Assembly (NCBI RefSeq): GCF_950295315.1
Contig: NC_080164.1
Location: 10,505,990 to 10,569,989, forward strand
Reading direction: 5' to 3'
From: Erinaceus europaeus
Lineage: Eukaryota; Chordata; Mammalia; Eulipotyphla; Erinaceidae
DNA length: 64,000 nucleotides
Each line of letters begins with the position of its first letter. Positions within the stretch are counted from its first letter, which is position 1. The translations under genes and the position numbers were made by a program. The notes beneath the pieces are model-generated. The model worked only from the letters and a program-made list of their open reading frames with translations. It ran no database searches and was not told the origin of the DNA. Of the stretch, positions 52,474 through 62,039 are shown one piece after another.

Positions 52474-52907
52474 TCCTGATCCATGAAACATGGTATTTGC
52501 TCATATCTATGATGTAAGCACTCTCACATCAGGGCACTTTCAAACCAGGAGCCTTTAAATGACTGGCCAGAAAATTCCTCAGTGTGCAACAACAGTTGCC
52601 AGGACCAGTCACTCGCAGCATGGTCCTGCTGTCTCAGCCCCAGATGGCTGAGCATCAGATGCCATCAGAGAGTGACTTCGGCCACTGGGACTGAAGAGGT
52701 GCCAGGCCCTGACCGGGTGGAGTAGAAGGGGGGAGGAGTGGCGACCTGTGGCCGATTCCTGGGCACAGACTGAGGTGACACAAGAAGAGCTCCTCTTGCC
52801 TCAGAGCCCTTGCTCTGTCCCTTCCCCTTGACTGACTATTAAGAAGGGTTCTATGGCTTTGTCTAACTGCTTCTCCCATCTGGGCTTCAGCTTCTCTCTT
52901 TTTAAAA
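52472..52907. other. single-copy-looking sequence
   Basis: Nothing recognised. Confidence 0.45.
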
Positions 52908-53285
52908 ATATCTTTTCAGCCACCAGGTTTCGGATGCCAACAAGATGCTGACCAGACTTCCCTGGACAGATGACTCCATCAATATGTCCTGGAGCTCCGC
53001 TTCCCCAGAGCCCCACCCTTCTAGGGAAAGAGAGAGGCAGACTGGGAGTATGGATCAACCAGTCAACGCCCATGTTCAGCGGGGAAGCAATTACAGAAGC
53101 CAGACCTTCCACCCCCTGCAACCTACAAGGACCCTGGATCCATACTCCCGGAGAGATAGAGAATGGGAAAGCTATCAGGGGAGGGGAGGGGATGGGATAT
53201 GGAGATCGGGTTATGGGAATTGTGGAAATGTACCCCTCTTATTCTATGGTTTTGTTAATGTCTCCTTTCTTAATAAAAATTTTTT
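52908..53285 (+). mobile_element. RPT-E, plus strand, 5'-truncated
   Basis: Begins near ATATCTTTTCAGCCACCAGG and ends with TTATTCTATGGTTTTGTTAA and a short A-rich tail. The family's short frame is open to the stop with an extension to 53298 because the usual stop is lost. Confidence 0.83.
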
Positions 53286-53450
53286 ATTTATTTATTAGAG
53301 ACAGAGACATTTAAAAGGAAGGGGCAATTGAGAGGAAGAGAGACAGAGATACACCTGCAGCCCTGGTTCACCACTTGTGAAGCTGTTCCCCTGCAGGTGG
53401 GGCCCAGGGGGGCTTGAAACTGGGTCCTTGCACACCACCACCTGGCCTCC
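53286..53450 (-). mobile_element. SINE-A, minus strand, head partly deleted
   Basis: Inserted in or next to the A tail of the RPT-E. Body complete to GGCTTGAAACTGGGTCC; the region between the B and A boxes is missing (TTGCACACCACCACCTGGCC). Confidence 0.85.
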
Positions 53451-53479
53451 TGGGCCTCAGTGTCTCCACAGAAGAAAAT

Positions 53480-53860
53480 AGACTGGGGGATGCTGAGTGG
53501 TGGTGCACCCAGTTGAGAGCCTAGTTACTAAGTACAAGGACCAGGGTTCAAGCCCCCTGGGGCCCATCAGTGGGGGAAGGGGTGGGGGGTAGTAGCTTTA
53601 CAGGTAGACATGCAGGGCTGCAGGTGTCTCTCATTCTCTTCCTCTCTCTATCTTCCCCTTTCAATTTCTCTCTGTCCTATCAATAAAAGAAAAGGATTAA
53701 AAAAAAGGCTACCAGAAGTGGGGGATTCATTGTGCAGGCACCAAGCTCCAAGGATAACTCTGGTGTCAAAAAAAAAAAAAAAAGAAAAAGAAAGAAAAAG
53801 AAAGAAGAAAGAAAGAAGGAAGGAAGGAAAGAAAAGAAAGAAATGAAAGAAAGAGAAGCA
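53480..53860 (+). mobile_element. SINE-A with 3' module and GAAA-expanded tail
   Basis: Head GAGTGGTGGTGCACCCAGTT, GGGTTCAAGCCCCCTGG, body, then module GGGGGATTCATTGTGCAGGC and CAAGCTCCAAGGATAACTC. The poly-A tail (53769-53783) runs into a (GAAA)n/(GGAA)n microsatellite to about 53856, a clear case of microsatellite birth from a SINE tail. Confidence 0.88.
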
Positions 53861-53861
53861 A

Positions 53862-54158
53862 GTAAGGGAGCCAGGTTGTGTCATGCCCAGTTGAGTACAC
53901 ACACTACAATGCTTACGGACTTGAGTTTGAATCCCCACTCACCACCTGCAATGAGAATGCTTCATGAGTAGTGAAGCAGATCTGCAAGTGTCTATCTTTC
54001 TCTCTCCCTCTTTTTTTTTCTCCTCCCCTCTCATTTTTCTCTATCTTATCAAATAAAACAGAAAGAAAAACCTGTCTGCCAGGAGCGGTGGATTTGTAGA
54101 GCTGGCACCGAGCCCCAGTAATAAATCCAAAGGCAAAAATAAAAAAATTAAATGAAAA
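53862..54158 (+). mobile_element. SINE-A with 3' module, plus strand
   Basis: Second copy in the same orientation: head GCCAGGTTGTGTCATGCCCA, GAGTTTGAATCCCCAC, CT-rich part, AAATAAAACAGAAAG linker, then module GCACCGAGCCCCAGTAATAA and an A-rich tail. Confidence 0.87.
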
Positions 54159-54604
54159 GTAAAGAAAACAGGGTGGTTCTTTTGTGCAGAAGGCAAACCC
54201 TGCAAGGAGGGCCTGAGCCTTCCAGGGCTGCTGCCAGGGGCTGAGTCTTGGGGGCTCTGCAGCCTCTCTGAGCCCAGAGTGTGTGCCAGGCCTGGTGCAT
54301 GTGATGTGGTGGGGCCGGCCCTGGGGACATCCAGCCCTTTGTGGCTCTGGGCATGTGTCTTTGATTACTGGTACTCAGCGGGTGAGCAGATGGCAGAATC
54401 CTATTTTAGAAGACGTGAAGAGGATTTGAATGTTTAATAAGAAAAGGATGGACTAAACACGCCTCAAGACATCCACAAAATGTCACTGGCACTGGGCGGC
54501 CTGCTGCCTCTGGCATGTGCTGATGGGATCTGTAGAGAGGCTGATTGATTCCCGTGTCCTCTGGTGACCTAGAACCTCACCATCCCAACTGAGGTTTGCT
54601 CCCG
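54159..54604. other. single-copy-looking sequence
   Basis: Nothing recognised. Confidence 0.45.
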
Positions 54605-55545
54605 TGTTGTTGGGTGCCATGGAGAAGAGAGAGAGAAGGTCCGGAGCGAAGAGGAAACACAAATCTTTATTTGCACACTGGCACCTCAGAGTTGGGTGCT
54701 AGAGAAGCAGGTTGGGCCACGTGGAGGTAGCGAAAATGGCCGCCTCACACAGTAACCTTTCCTGCGTCTGAACACCGAAGTAAAATGCTGGCAAGAGAGA
54801 GAGGTGTGGAAGAAGAAGGGGTTTTATAGGAGCAGCTTTCATGAGAATGGGAAGGGGGAGGAGTAACCATAGCACTCCAGGGTAGGATAATAACTCTCTT
54901 GAGAATGGGAAGGGGGGGAGTGACCAAAGCACTCCAAATATCGCAGGGACAATGCCCTGAGGGCACAACATGGCGAAACAGGCACTCTGAGAATGTCCCA
55001 ACTCTCGAGGGAACTAGCAGTAGCCTGAGGGGACAACATGGCAGATGTGACTGCATCTGCACAATTTCCCAGCATCTCCCCCTTTCCTTTTATCTAATGC
55101 CCAGGGCAACAGTGTGTAAAGTCTATGAACTACTCAGGGTCAGTCTATGAAAAACCAGCGACGTGAAGGGAAGGTAGCTACTGTAAAATTGTCTAAAGTG
55201 TCCAAAGCGTATACCAGCAAGTCCAATAGAAGTCTTAGTCCAAAGTAGGCGACTAGGGGAGAAATGGCAGGGGATGAAATGCTGCATGAGGAAGGTCAGC
55301 CTCTGGAATTCCGCTTTTCTGTAGATTGTGAGCTGGAACCGCCAAAACGTGACAGGTCAAAGCAGAAGCAGGAAAGGCAGACAGGCAGTAAAAAAGTTCT
55401 GTCCTTGCAGTCTGTGAATCAGGTTCTTCAGATCACATCAGGTGACATCTAGGGTTTCGGGGGGGTGTGCCACTATAGTCGTGCCATCTAGTGGGTGATG
55501 TCAGGGTGTGCAGGGGTCCAGATGTTTTTTTCCAGGATTCCTGTG
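54605..55545 (-). mobile_element. ERV-1: 3' LTR plus internal 3' remnant
   Basis: Minus-strand class II-like ERV. The LTR is 54605-55074 (470 bp; plus-strand ends TGTTGTTGGGTGCC and TTTCCCAGCA), with a minus-strand AATAAA in TGCAAATAAAGATT. Next to it a polypurine tract (minus strand AAAAGGAAAGGGGGAGA, about 55075-55093) marks the start of internal sequence, which runs to at least 55545. Two imperfect direct duplications lie in U3: one around GAGAATGGGAAGGGGG (54843 and 54901), one around ACAACATGGC (54966 and 55033). No protein frame of retroviral type is present, and the 5' LTR is absent. Confidence 0.82.
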
Positions 55546-55789
55546 GAAGAAACACAAACAATCTGCTTCTCGTGGTTAGCAGGGCATCTGATTTGAATGC
55601 TTTCTAGAAAAAGAGGTTTGGTGCCTTAGCCAACTGAGTATTGGGGGATGTATCTTTCCTATTCATTTATTATTATTATTTTATATTATTTGTCATGGTA
55701 GTCAGCCGTTATCTGGAAGGCCCTGGGTGATGCATGGGGAAAAAGAACTTATCTCTTAACAAGGACTCTAAGGTGTAGGGAAGTGGGAT
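55546..55789. other. unclassified sequence between the two ERVs
   Basis: May still be ERV-1 internal sequence; I cannot tell. It contains a short (ATT)n run near 55670. The minus strand has a splice-acceptor-like TTTGTGTTTCTTCCACAG just inside the ERV-1 edge (about 55535-55552). Confidence 0.4.
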
Positions 55790-55881
55790 CTTTTTTTTTT
55801 TTTTTTTTGGTATTTTGCCTTTTGTTGCCCTAGTTGTTTTATTGTTGTAATTATATTGTTGTTATTACTGATATTGTGGTT
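55790..55881 (-). mobile_element. SINE-B linker fragment
   Basis: A T17 run followed by TTTGCCTTTTGTTGCCCTAG and TATTGTTGTTATTACTGATA is the inverted tail-side part of SINE-B. It stops exactly where homology between the two LTRs of ERV-2 begins. Confidence 0.72.
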
Positions 55882-58057
55882 GAGTCCCAGCAGCAGCCGC
55901 GGAGGGAGAATGATTGGGAAGCACATGGTGTGGTGATTTGCCTGCTCGTGAATAAAGATTAAACTGCAGCTTCTCAGCCCAGCTGTGTGTCCCCAAGTCT
56001 CTGTCTCTGTCTACTGCCACGACGCTAGCCCGGCCTGCTGGAGCCCTGAACTTTAACAACAAATGGCGCCCACGTGGACCTGACCTGCGTATCTCTCAGA
56101 TAAGTGAAGACAATTTGGCTACCTATGCACTATGGCTTTATCTTCTGCTTGTGAAGAGATCTCCAAAGGCCTCTGCCCTTTCTTCACGAGACTGTTTCGT
56201 GTTTGTTTCTGGAACATTTATCTCTGGACCACTCTGTGGTTTCTGCCCAACACCAGCCCGCAGGAGCCCAACGCCAGCCCACAGGAGCCGGCTTTCCACC
56301 ACATGGCACAGGGCATTGAGCATGGGCTCCCTCTACGCTGCTCGGCCGCTGGGAGCAGGGCAGCAGACATGGCAGGGCCATGGGGCAGGGCCGCGGCGGC
56401 CTATCATGGCCGCCACCCCGGGGCACCTCGGCCCGCGCCTTCTGCATGGCTGGCCCGCCCACCCTCGTGCTATGAAGTCTGGACAGATCCTGGACCCCCC
56501 GGAGACCACGGACTCCCTGCCGAACCTGGGCCCCCCTGGCCGAGATCTCCAGCTTGGGTCTGAAGGCAGACAAGCTAGAATATTCAGAGATTCATCCAGA
56601 GATCGCAGCCTGCAATTCCTAGACGTGAAGTTGCCCAAGAGGCCACCGCTGGACAACACACTCCCCGAACGGCTAAGACAGTACAGATCTGAATTTGTGT
56701 TTGAAATGACATGTTTTTGTAACAAAAGTTTCTCTCCTTGTGTACTAAAGACCATGTTTACATGTGTGTTTAAAGTTTGGTAACATTAACTTTAAGGTTA
56801 AGAATGTAACTTTAAGGCTATATTCTTATCAGACAAAGTTAAATGAAAAAGGTTTTCAACGTAATTCTCATAAAGATAAAATTAACTTACATTTAAAGTC
56901 TGAGGTAAAAATTAGTTAACAATCAATATATTTTAACTAAGTTGGTCTAAAAAAAAAACCTGTGCACACCTAGGGTGTGTCTCCATCTTAAATGGGTGTA
57001 ACAAAAGGTTAAAAAGACATTGTTGATATGTAAAAGTCTCAAATTCCTTCTCAATTAGAAATGTTAGGTTGCTATGGTTATGCTAATAATTCTCATGCCT
57101 GAGGCCTTTTTCTTTCTATGGTTCATGTTTGCCTTTCCACATTTTATTGTTTGAACTTTAAATAGCTTTGGAATCATGCTGGAAGGGACTTCCAATTGTG
57201 ATAGAGTTATCACTTGTGGTAAACTTCTAACCTGCTACAAGTTTTGTTTCATAAGTAAGTAAATTGCAGCTGTCAAGCTCTCTACAGAAAAGCTGAATTC
57301 TGATGGCTGACATTCCCCATCGAGACAGACGTACAATTCACCCCTTGGCAATTCTTCGGTGGACATCTGCTTTGGACTTCTATCAGACTCACTGGTACAC
57401 CTCGGACACTTTGCACAAAAACTAGCAGCTTCTCTTTATGCTGCTGGATTTCTCAAACACTGACTGCAGCCATGCCTTGGGACTTTAGGCCTCACCCTTC
57501 TCCCATGCTAGAAAATGCCCGTTGAGGCAAGTACACCCCCCAGAGGCAGGACATGTTTTTTTTTTAAGCTGATAAAGTTTATCCCACAGAGGCAAAAAAT
57601 GGCCCCCTCAGGCCTTTCCTTGGCAGCACACTGGTTCTTGTTACTTGCTTACATGTTTCTCCATGTTTGTGCCAGTTTCTTTTTTGAAAATGCCTGTATG
57701 ATATAGGTTTCTGTTCACCCCACACCCCTGATACTGTGGTCATAGTTAAAAACAGAAGGGGGAATTGTTGGTATGTTTCATATTGGTTTGCTCCCCTTCC
57801 CCCCAACCTCTGAGAGAATTGGTTTGGCCCTTGCTAGTTTTGCACCCCGTTTTCTCCCTGCCCCCTATGCTAAGGACATCCAGAGTCCCAGCAGCAGAGG
57901 CGGAGGGAGAATGATTGGGAAGTACATGGTGTGGTGATTTGCCCGCTCATGAATAAAGATTAAACTGCAACTTCTCAGCCCAGCTGTGTGTCCTTGAGTC
58001 TCTGTCTCTGTCTACTGCTGCTAGCCTGGCCTGCTGGAGCCCCGAACTTTAACAACA
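55882..58057 (+). mobile_element. ERV-2: non-autonomous class II-like ERV, 5' LTR truncated
   Basis: 5' LTR remnant 55882-56061; 3' LTR 57766-58057 (292 bp, TGTTGGTATG to TTTAACAACA). After the 5' LTR, TGGCGCCCACGTGGACC (from 56064) resembles a primer-binding site for tRNA-Lys(1,2), as in betaretroviruses, with one base missing. A polypurine tract (AAAAACAGAAGGGGGA) precedes the 3' LTR; AATAAA is at 57952-57957. In the shared 180 bp the two LTRs differ by about 12 substitutions and a 3-bp gap. The internal 1.7 kb holds no gag, pro, pol or env signature, only a 222-codon frame (56115-56783). Its 3' part resembles that of ERV-1 (GCTTTGGACTTCTATCAGAC against ACTTCTATTGGACTTGCTGG). Confidence 0.85.
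56115..56783 (+). other. 222-codon open frame inside ERV-2
   Basis: Begins about 50 bp after the primer-binding site and ends with the GC-rich leader region. The product would be Pro/Arg/Gly-rich in the middle, with repeated Pro-Ala-Arg-Arg/His motifs early on, and shows no matrix, capsid, zinc-knuckle, protease or envelope feature. A 143-codon frame in another phase and minus-strand frames overlap it. Most likely a chance frame in a GC-rich non-coding leader. Confidence 0.25.
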
Positions 58058-58284
58058 CTTCCGGGATTCAGTGTCTTGTGCCAGTTTCTGAGACATGTGT
58101 AGTGGACACCACACCACAGCCTGGCCCTGCCTCAGAACTCCTGGGGGAAATTTCTGGGCCTCATACTAGGACCCAGTCAAGCTGATTGCACAGCCTGAGA
58201 TTTGGGTCAAGTGTGAAATCCTGAAGGTCTTTGATCAAATGACCCCTCCCCCCACCCCCAGTCCCCCATGCATGTGACTGCTCT
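58058..58284. other. single-copy-looking sequence
   Basis: Flank of the ERV-2 3' LTR; nothing recognised. Confidence 0.4.
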
Positions 58285-59640
58285 TAGCTGCTAAGTGAGT
58301 TCTTGCAACGCTGAACTCTAAGAACCTAGGGTCCATGTCAAGATGCCCAGCCACACCTTTATTGATGAACATTATGCACCCAAGACTCTAGTTCCTATCA
58401 GCTCAAGACATGGCAGGTGGGCTCACATTGGCTGATACCACCAGATGTCCCTAGTTCACTCGGCTCAGAACTCCCCTGACATCTCTCAGATCTTCAAGAT
58501 GAAGGTGGGACTGGTCATGATGCCCCAAAGGTTAACCAGCCAGCTGTCCTCATTGGGCTGCAAACAGTCGTATGACACTTACCATAGCTCCCTGACACCT
58601 CAGCACACAGCTGCCCTAGAGATGAGCAGTATCAGAGGTTAGGAGACAGAACCACCAACAAATTCCTCCCTCTCTCCACCACCACTGTCCATCTCCATCA
58701 GGAACAGCATCATAAACCCTCCTGTGGGCCTCTACAGGACCTTGCCCTCAATGTAGAACAACAATGTTAAGGGCTGTCCCACTCTCTGAAGGGAGACTGT
58801 GTCAAAATATTCTGCCACTTGAGGAAGATGGGTCCTGAAATGAGCGCAGCCTAGAATATTCCCAGCTGTGACCATGAACTGTGAGTTCAGAACAGCAGGG
58901 ATGCAGAGGTTACACAGGCTCCTGTGCTGATTATGAATAGACATGGGTCCTAGGTCAGATTTTGGGGTCTAGAGTTAATGCTGTTTATTTACTTTTCCCA
59001 TATTTGGGAGCTACTTTCTGCCCTGATCCAGCTTTTTAGACCTATTTCCAACTCTCACACCATCTTCCAGACAATACCTTTTGCCCACCTGCATGTTAGT
59101 TGGAATTAATAAAGAAGAATTCATAAAGATACGGGCCCCTTGAAATACACCTAAAATAGACTTCCTAGCTTTTTCCAAAATGGAGACCCCCAAATCTCAT
59201 CAGCTACAGTATTACCTTTAGATTCATGACTACTAAGTGATTTGTTCTGCTTTATATCTTAATTCTTTTCAGCCACCAAGTTGTAGGTGCAATGCTACCA
59301 TAACGCCAATCTGACTTCCCTGGGCAGACAACCTCACCAATATGTCCTTAAACCTCACCTCTCCAGTGTCCTGCCCCACTAATGAAAGATATAAATAGGC
59401 TGGGGGTATGGCTTTACCTGCTAAATCCCAAGTCCAGTGGAGAAGCAATTACAGAAACCAGAACTCCTACCTTCTGCATCCCATAAAGATCTTTGGTCCA
59501 TACTTTGGGGTAAAGAATAAGGAACCTCCCAATAGAGGGGATGGGATACGGAACTCTGGTGGTGGGAACTGTGTGGAATTGTACCTCTCTTATCCTAGCA
59601 GACCATTATTAAATCACTAAGAAAAATATTAAAAAATAAG
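58285..59640 (+). mobile_element. RPT-E-old, longest copy of the family
   Basis: About 1.35 kb on the plus strand. Landmarks in family order: CTTGAGGAAGATGGGTCCTG, GGGATGCAGAGGTTACACAG, CCATATTTGGGAGCTACTTT, TTTTCAGCCACCAAG, GAAGCAATTACAGAAACCAG, CTCTGGTGGTGGGAACTGTG and an A-rich end. It reaches further upstream than any other copy and shows no long reading frame, so the visible part of the family is non-coding or long dead. Confidence 0.75.
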
Positions 59641-60050
59641 AAAGAGAGACAGAACCACAAATTCCCCACCCCAGCTTCTGCTCTGTTTCTCCCTTATGAG
59701 GGGAGCAGAGAGAGGGTCACCCAGACCCCCCTCCAGTCTGGGAGAACTGGGCTGTGTTTCACTTCACATATCAAGCTGAGAGAAACACTGTCTCTCACTT
59801 CCTCCCTTTTCCTACAAAAAGCATTTGACAGCAATGGTCTGGCGAGATATTAGCTATTCACTTATCCGGGAATGAAGGTAACATTGTGCAAAATGACAGC
59901 CTGCAGGTATAACTTCCAAAGATTATATGTGTATCTCCCAGACTAAAGATCACAAATACACAGCCACAGGAGAACAGGACTAGCGACTTGTCACTGGGTA
60001 GTGAAAACGTGTTTCCAGCTTAATTAATTAATTATTTTAAAATTATTTTA
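59641..60050. other. single-copy-looking sequence
   Basis: Ends in an AT-rich stretch (TTAATTAATTAATTATTTTA) that was the target of the LTR insertion. Nothing else recognised. Confidence 0.45.
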
Positions 60051-60506
60051 TGCCAGGCTGAGCTTCACTGACGGGAGACAGATGACCAGGGACTCATGGT
60101 TGAGCTGTACGCAGTATCTCTTTATTCATGCAGGACGCAGCACAATCTATACCAAGCTAGACTAAACTAAAAACTAACTAAAACGAACAATGTTGTCTTT
60201 ATATATACTTCCCAAGTAGGGTGTGAACAGGATGTGACGCAGAGAGGGTGGAGAGAAAAGTGACTGGTGAAAATCAGGGTGTGACAAGGAGAGGGGGTGG
60301 AGCAGGTGAAAATTCTACCACTAAACCACCAATGCCCGGAAGGTGGTGCTTTATGTAAATATAAAAGTGATTTATGTAAATAGATGGCAGTGGTTATGTA
60401 AATAGAATACAGTGGTTATGTAAATAGAATGCAGTGTTAAGCAGGGGGGATTTAAACCAAATGAAACAGAAGGGGTTTTTAAAAGCAGAATTAGAAGATA
60501 CCAACA
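60051..60506 (-). mobile_element. isolated LTR with U3 tandem repeats
   Basis: 456 bp, plus-strand ends TGCCAGGCTGAGC and GATACCAACA. On the minus strand it has a TATA-like AGTATATATAAAGAC and a polyadenylation signal GCATGAATAAAGAG. ATTTTA before and ATTTTT after it may be a 6-bp TSD with one change. U3 holds four copies of TTATGTAAATA at 60351, 60372, 60394 and 60416, spaced 21-22 bp. The minus-strand start TGTTGGTATC resembles the ERV-2 LTR start TGTTGGTATG, so the families are probably related. Confidence 0.82.
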
Positions 60507-60511
60507 ATTTT

Positions 60512-60785
60512 TTAAATGTTTATTTATTTTCCCTTTTTGTTGCCCTTGTTGTTGTTTATTGTTGTAGTCGTTGATGTCGTCATTGTTGGATAGGACAGAG
60601 AGAAATGGAGAGAGGAGGGGAAGACAGAGAGGGGGAGAGAAAGACAGACACCTGTAGACCTGCTTCACCGCCTGTGAAGCGACTCCCCTGCAGGTGGGGA
60701 GCCGGGGGCTCAAACCGGGATCCTTCCACTGGCCCTTGTGCTTTACACCACGTGTGCTTAACCTGCTGCGCTACCGCCCGACTCC
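60512..60785 (-). mobile_element. SINE-B, minus strand, little diverged
   Basis: TTGTTGCCCTTGTTGTTG linker, GATAGGACAGAGAGAAATGG, CGGGGGCTCAAACCGGGATC and a near-consensus head TAACCTGCTGCGCTACCGCC. No 3' module. Its T-rich tail side directly abuts the LTR. Confidence 0.92.
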
Positions 60786-60917
60786 CTTTTTTAAATTTTT
60801 TGTATTTAGCTCAGCTCGGTTCTGGCTTACAGTGGTGTAGGGGATTGAACCGGGATTTTGGACCCTCAGACATGGTAGTCTCTTTACATAACCATTATGC
60901 TACTTACACCCACCTCC
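60786..60917 (-). mobile_element. SINE-C, minus strand
   Basis: Follows SINE-B in the same orientation: TTAGCTCAGCTCGGTTCTGG, GGGGATTGAACCGGGAT, CTTTACATAACCATTATGCT. The tail is only a short T-rich run. Confidence 0.82.
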
Positions 60918-60999
60918 CAAGCTTATTTTAAAACTGAAGAAACTTGGGTCTGGAGTGTCCTTGCTTGGCAGAAGGTGAGTCCCACTGTGTTCTCGTTGT

Positions 61000-61137
61000 T
61001 CTCTCTCTCTCTCTCTCTGTCTCTCTCTGTCTCTCCCTCCCTCTCTCTCTCTCTCTCCTTTTTTTCTTTTCTGTGTGCTTCTTTCCCTTCCTCTCTCCCT
61101 CCCTCCCCCCCCTCTTTCTTCCTTCCTTCCTTTCTTT
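61000..61137. repeat. (TC)n and CCTT/CTTT low-complexity tract
   Basis: (CT)n at 61000-61056, then T-, C- and CTTC-rich sequence. The Ser/Leu-rich plus frames here are artefacts. Confidence 0.93.
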
Positions 61138-61555
61138 ATTTCTTTTTAAATTTCCTTATTGGGGGATTAATGGTTTACAGTTGACAGTAAATGCAATACA
61201 TGCATAACATTTCCACATATAAATACAACCCTTACAACCCTTACTTCCTCTGCCATCATGTTCCAGGACCTGAACCCTCCCCCCTCACCCACCCCAGAGT
61301 CTTTTACTTTGGTGCAGTACACCATCTCAAGTTCAAGTTCTGCTTAGTGTTTTCTCTTCTGGTCCTGTTTTTCAACTTCTGTCTATGAGTGAGATCATAC
61401 CATAATCATCCTTTAGCTTCTGACTTATCTCACTTAACACGATTTCTTCAAGCTCCATCCAAGATGGGGTAAAGAAGGTGAATTCGCCATTTTTAATACC
61501 TGAGTAGTATTCCATTGTGTATATAGGTCACAACTTGGTCTATCACTCATCTCCT
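61138..61555 (-). mobile_element. L1 3' end, minus strand
   Basis: TATTGGGGGATTAATGGTTT, ATGCATAACATTTCCACATA, AGAGTCTTTTACTTTGGTGC, GAGTAGTATTCCATTGTGTA. It is truncated near the inverted EYYS coding region, so only the very end of ORF2 is included. Confidence 0.87.
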
Positions 61556-61795
61556 TAAGCTCCTCTCTGTGCACAAGACACACATGTTTGCGTTCACCTG
61601 TGACTTGGTGGGTTCCCAAAGTAACCTGAGTCTTGTCTTGGTGCATTCTCAGGTTGACCAGGTAGCTGCTGCTACTCTGAATCCCTGACTCTGGAAGTCT
61701 CTCTTCCTTTTTTTTACTTTTCTTTCTTTCTTTTCTCCTTTTATTTTTCCTTTCTCTCACCTCTGGGATTTCACAGCTGAAAGCTAGCTTTTACA
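61556..61795. other. single-copy-looking sequence
   Basis: T-rich patch 61707-61760; nothing else recognised. Confidence 0.4.
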
Positions 61796-62039
61796 GATAG
61801 AATCAGAGAGCGAGCGAGAGAGAGAGAGATCCCACAGCACTGTCTTTCCTTCAGTACAGGGCTAGTCTCAAGCCTGGGTCATGCCCCTGACAGCACATGT
61901 ACTATCCAGTACCCTATCTCGCTATTCCCTGACCTTCCTCGTATCCTGCTTCATTGTACCTTTCTTTCTTCCTCCCTTCCCTCATCTCCCCTTTCTTCCT
62001 CTCTCTTTCCTTTTTTTTCTTCCTTCCATTTCTATCTTT
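61796..62039 (-). mobile_element. SINE-D plus CT-rich tract
   Basis: 61796-61930 is an inverted SINE-D (GAGAGATCCCACAGCACTGT, AGTCTCAAGCCTGGGTC, CAGTACCCTATCTCGCT). 61931-62039 is pyrimidine-rich low-complexity sequence. Confidence 0.62.

Noticed and set aside
52908..52935. Exon start at CTTTTCAG|CCACCAG
   Set aside because: The splice-acceptor-like sequence is part of the RPT-E consensus and occurs in every plus-strand copy, so it is not evidence for a host exon.
56115..56783. 222-codon frame as a functional ERV gene
   Set aside because: No retroviral protein signature, overlaps frames in other phases, and lies in the GC-rich leader. Kept only as a low-confidence open frame.
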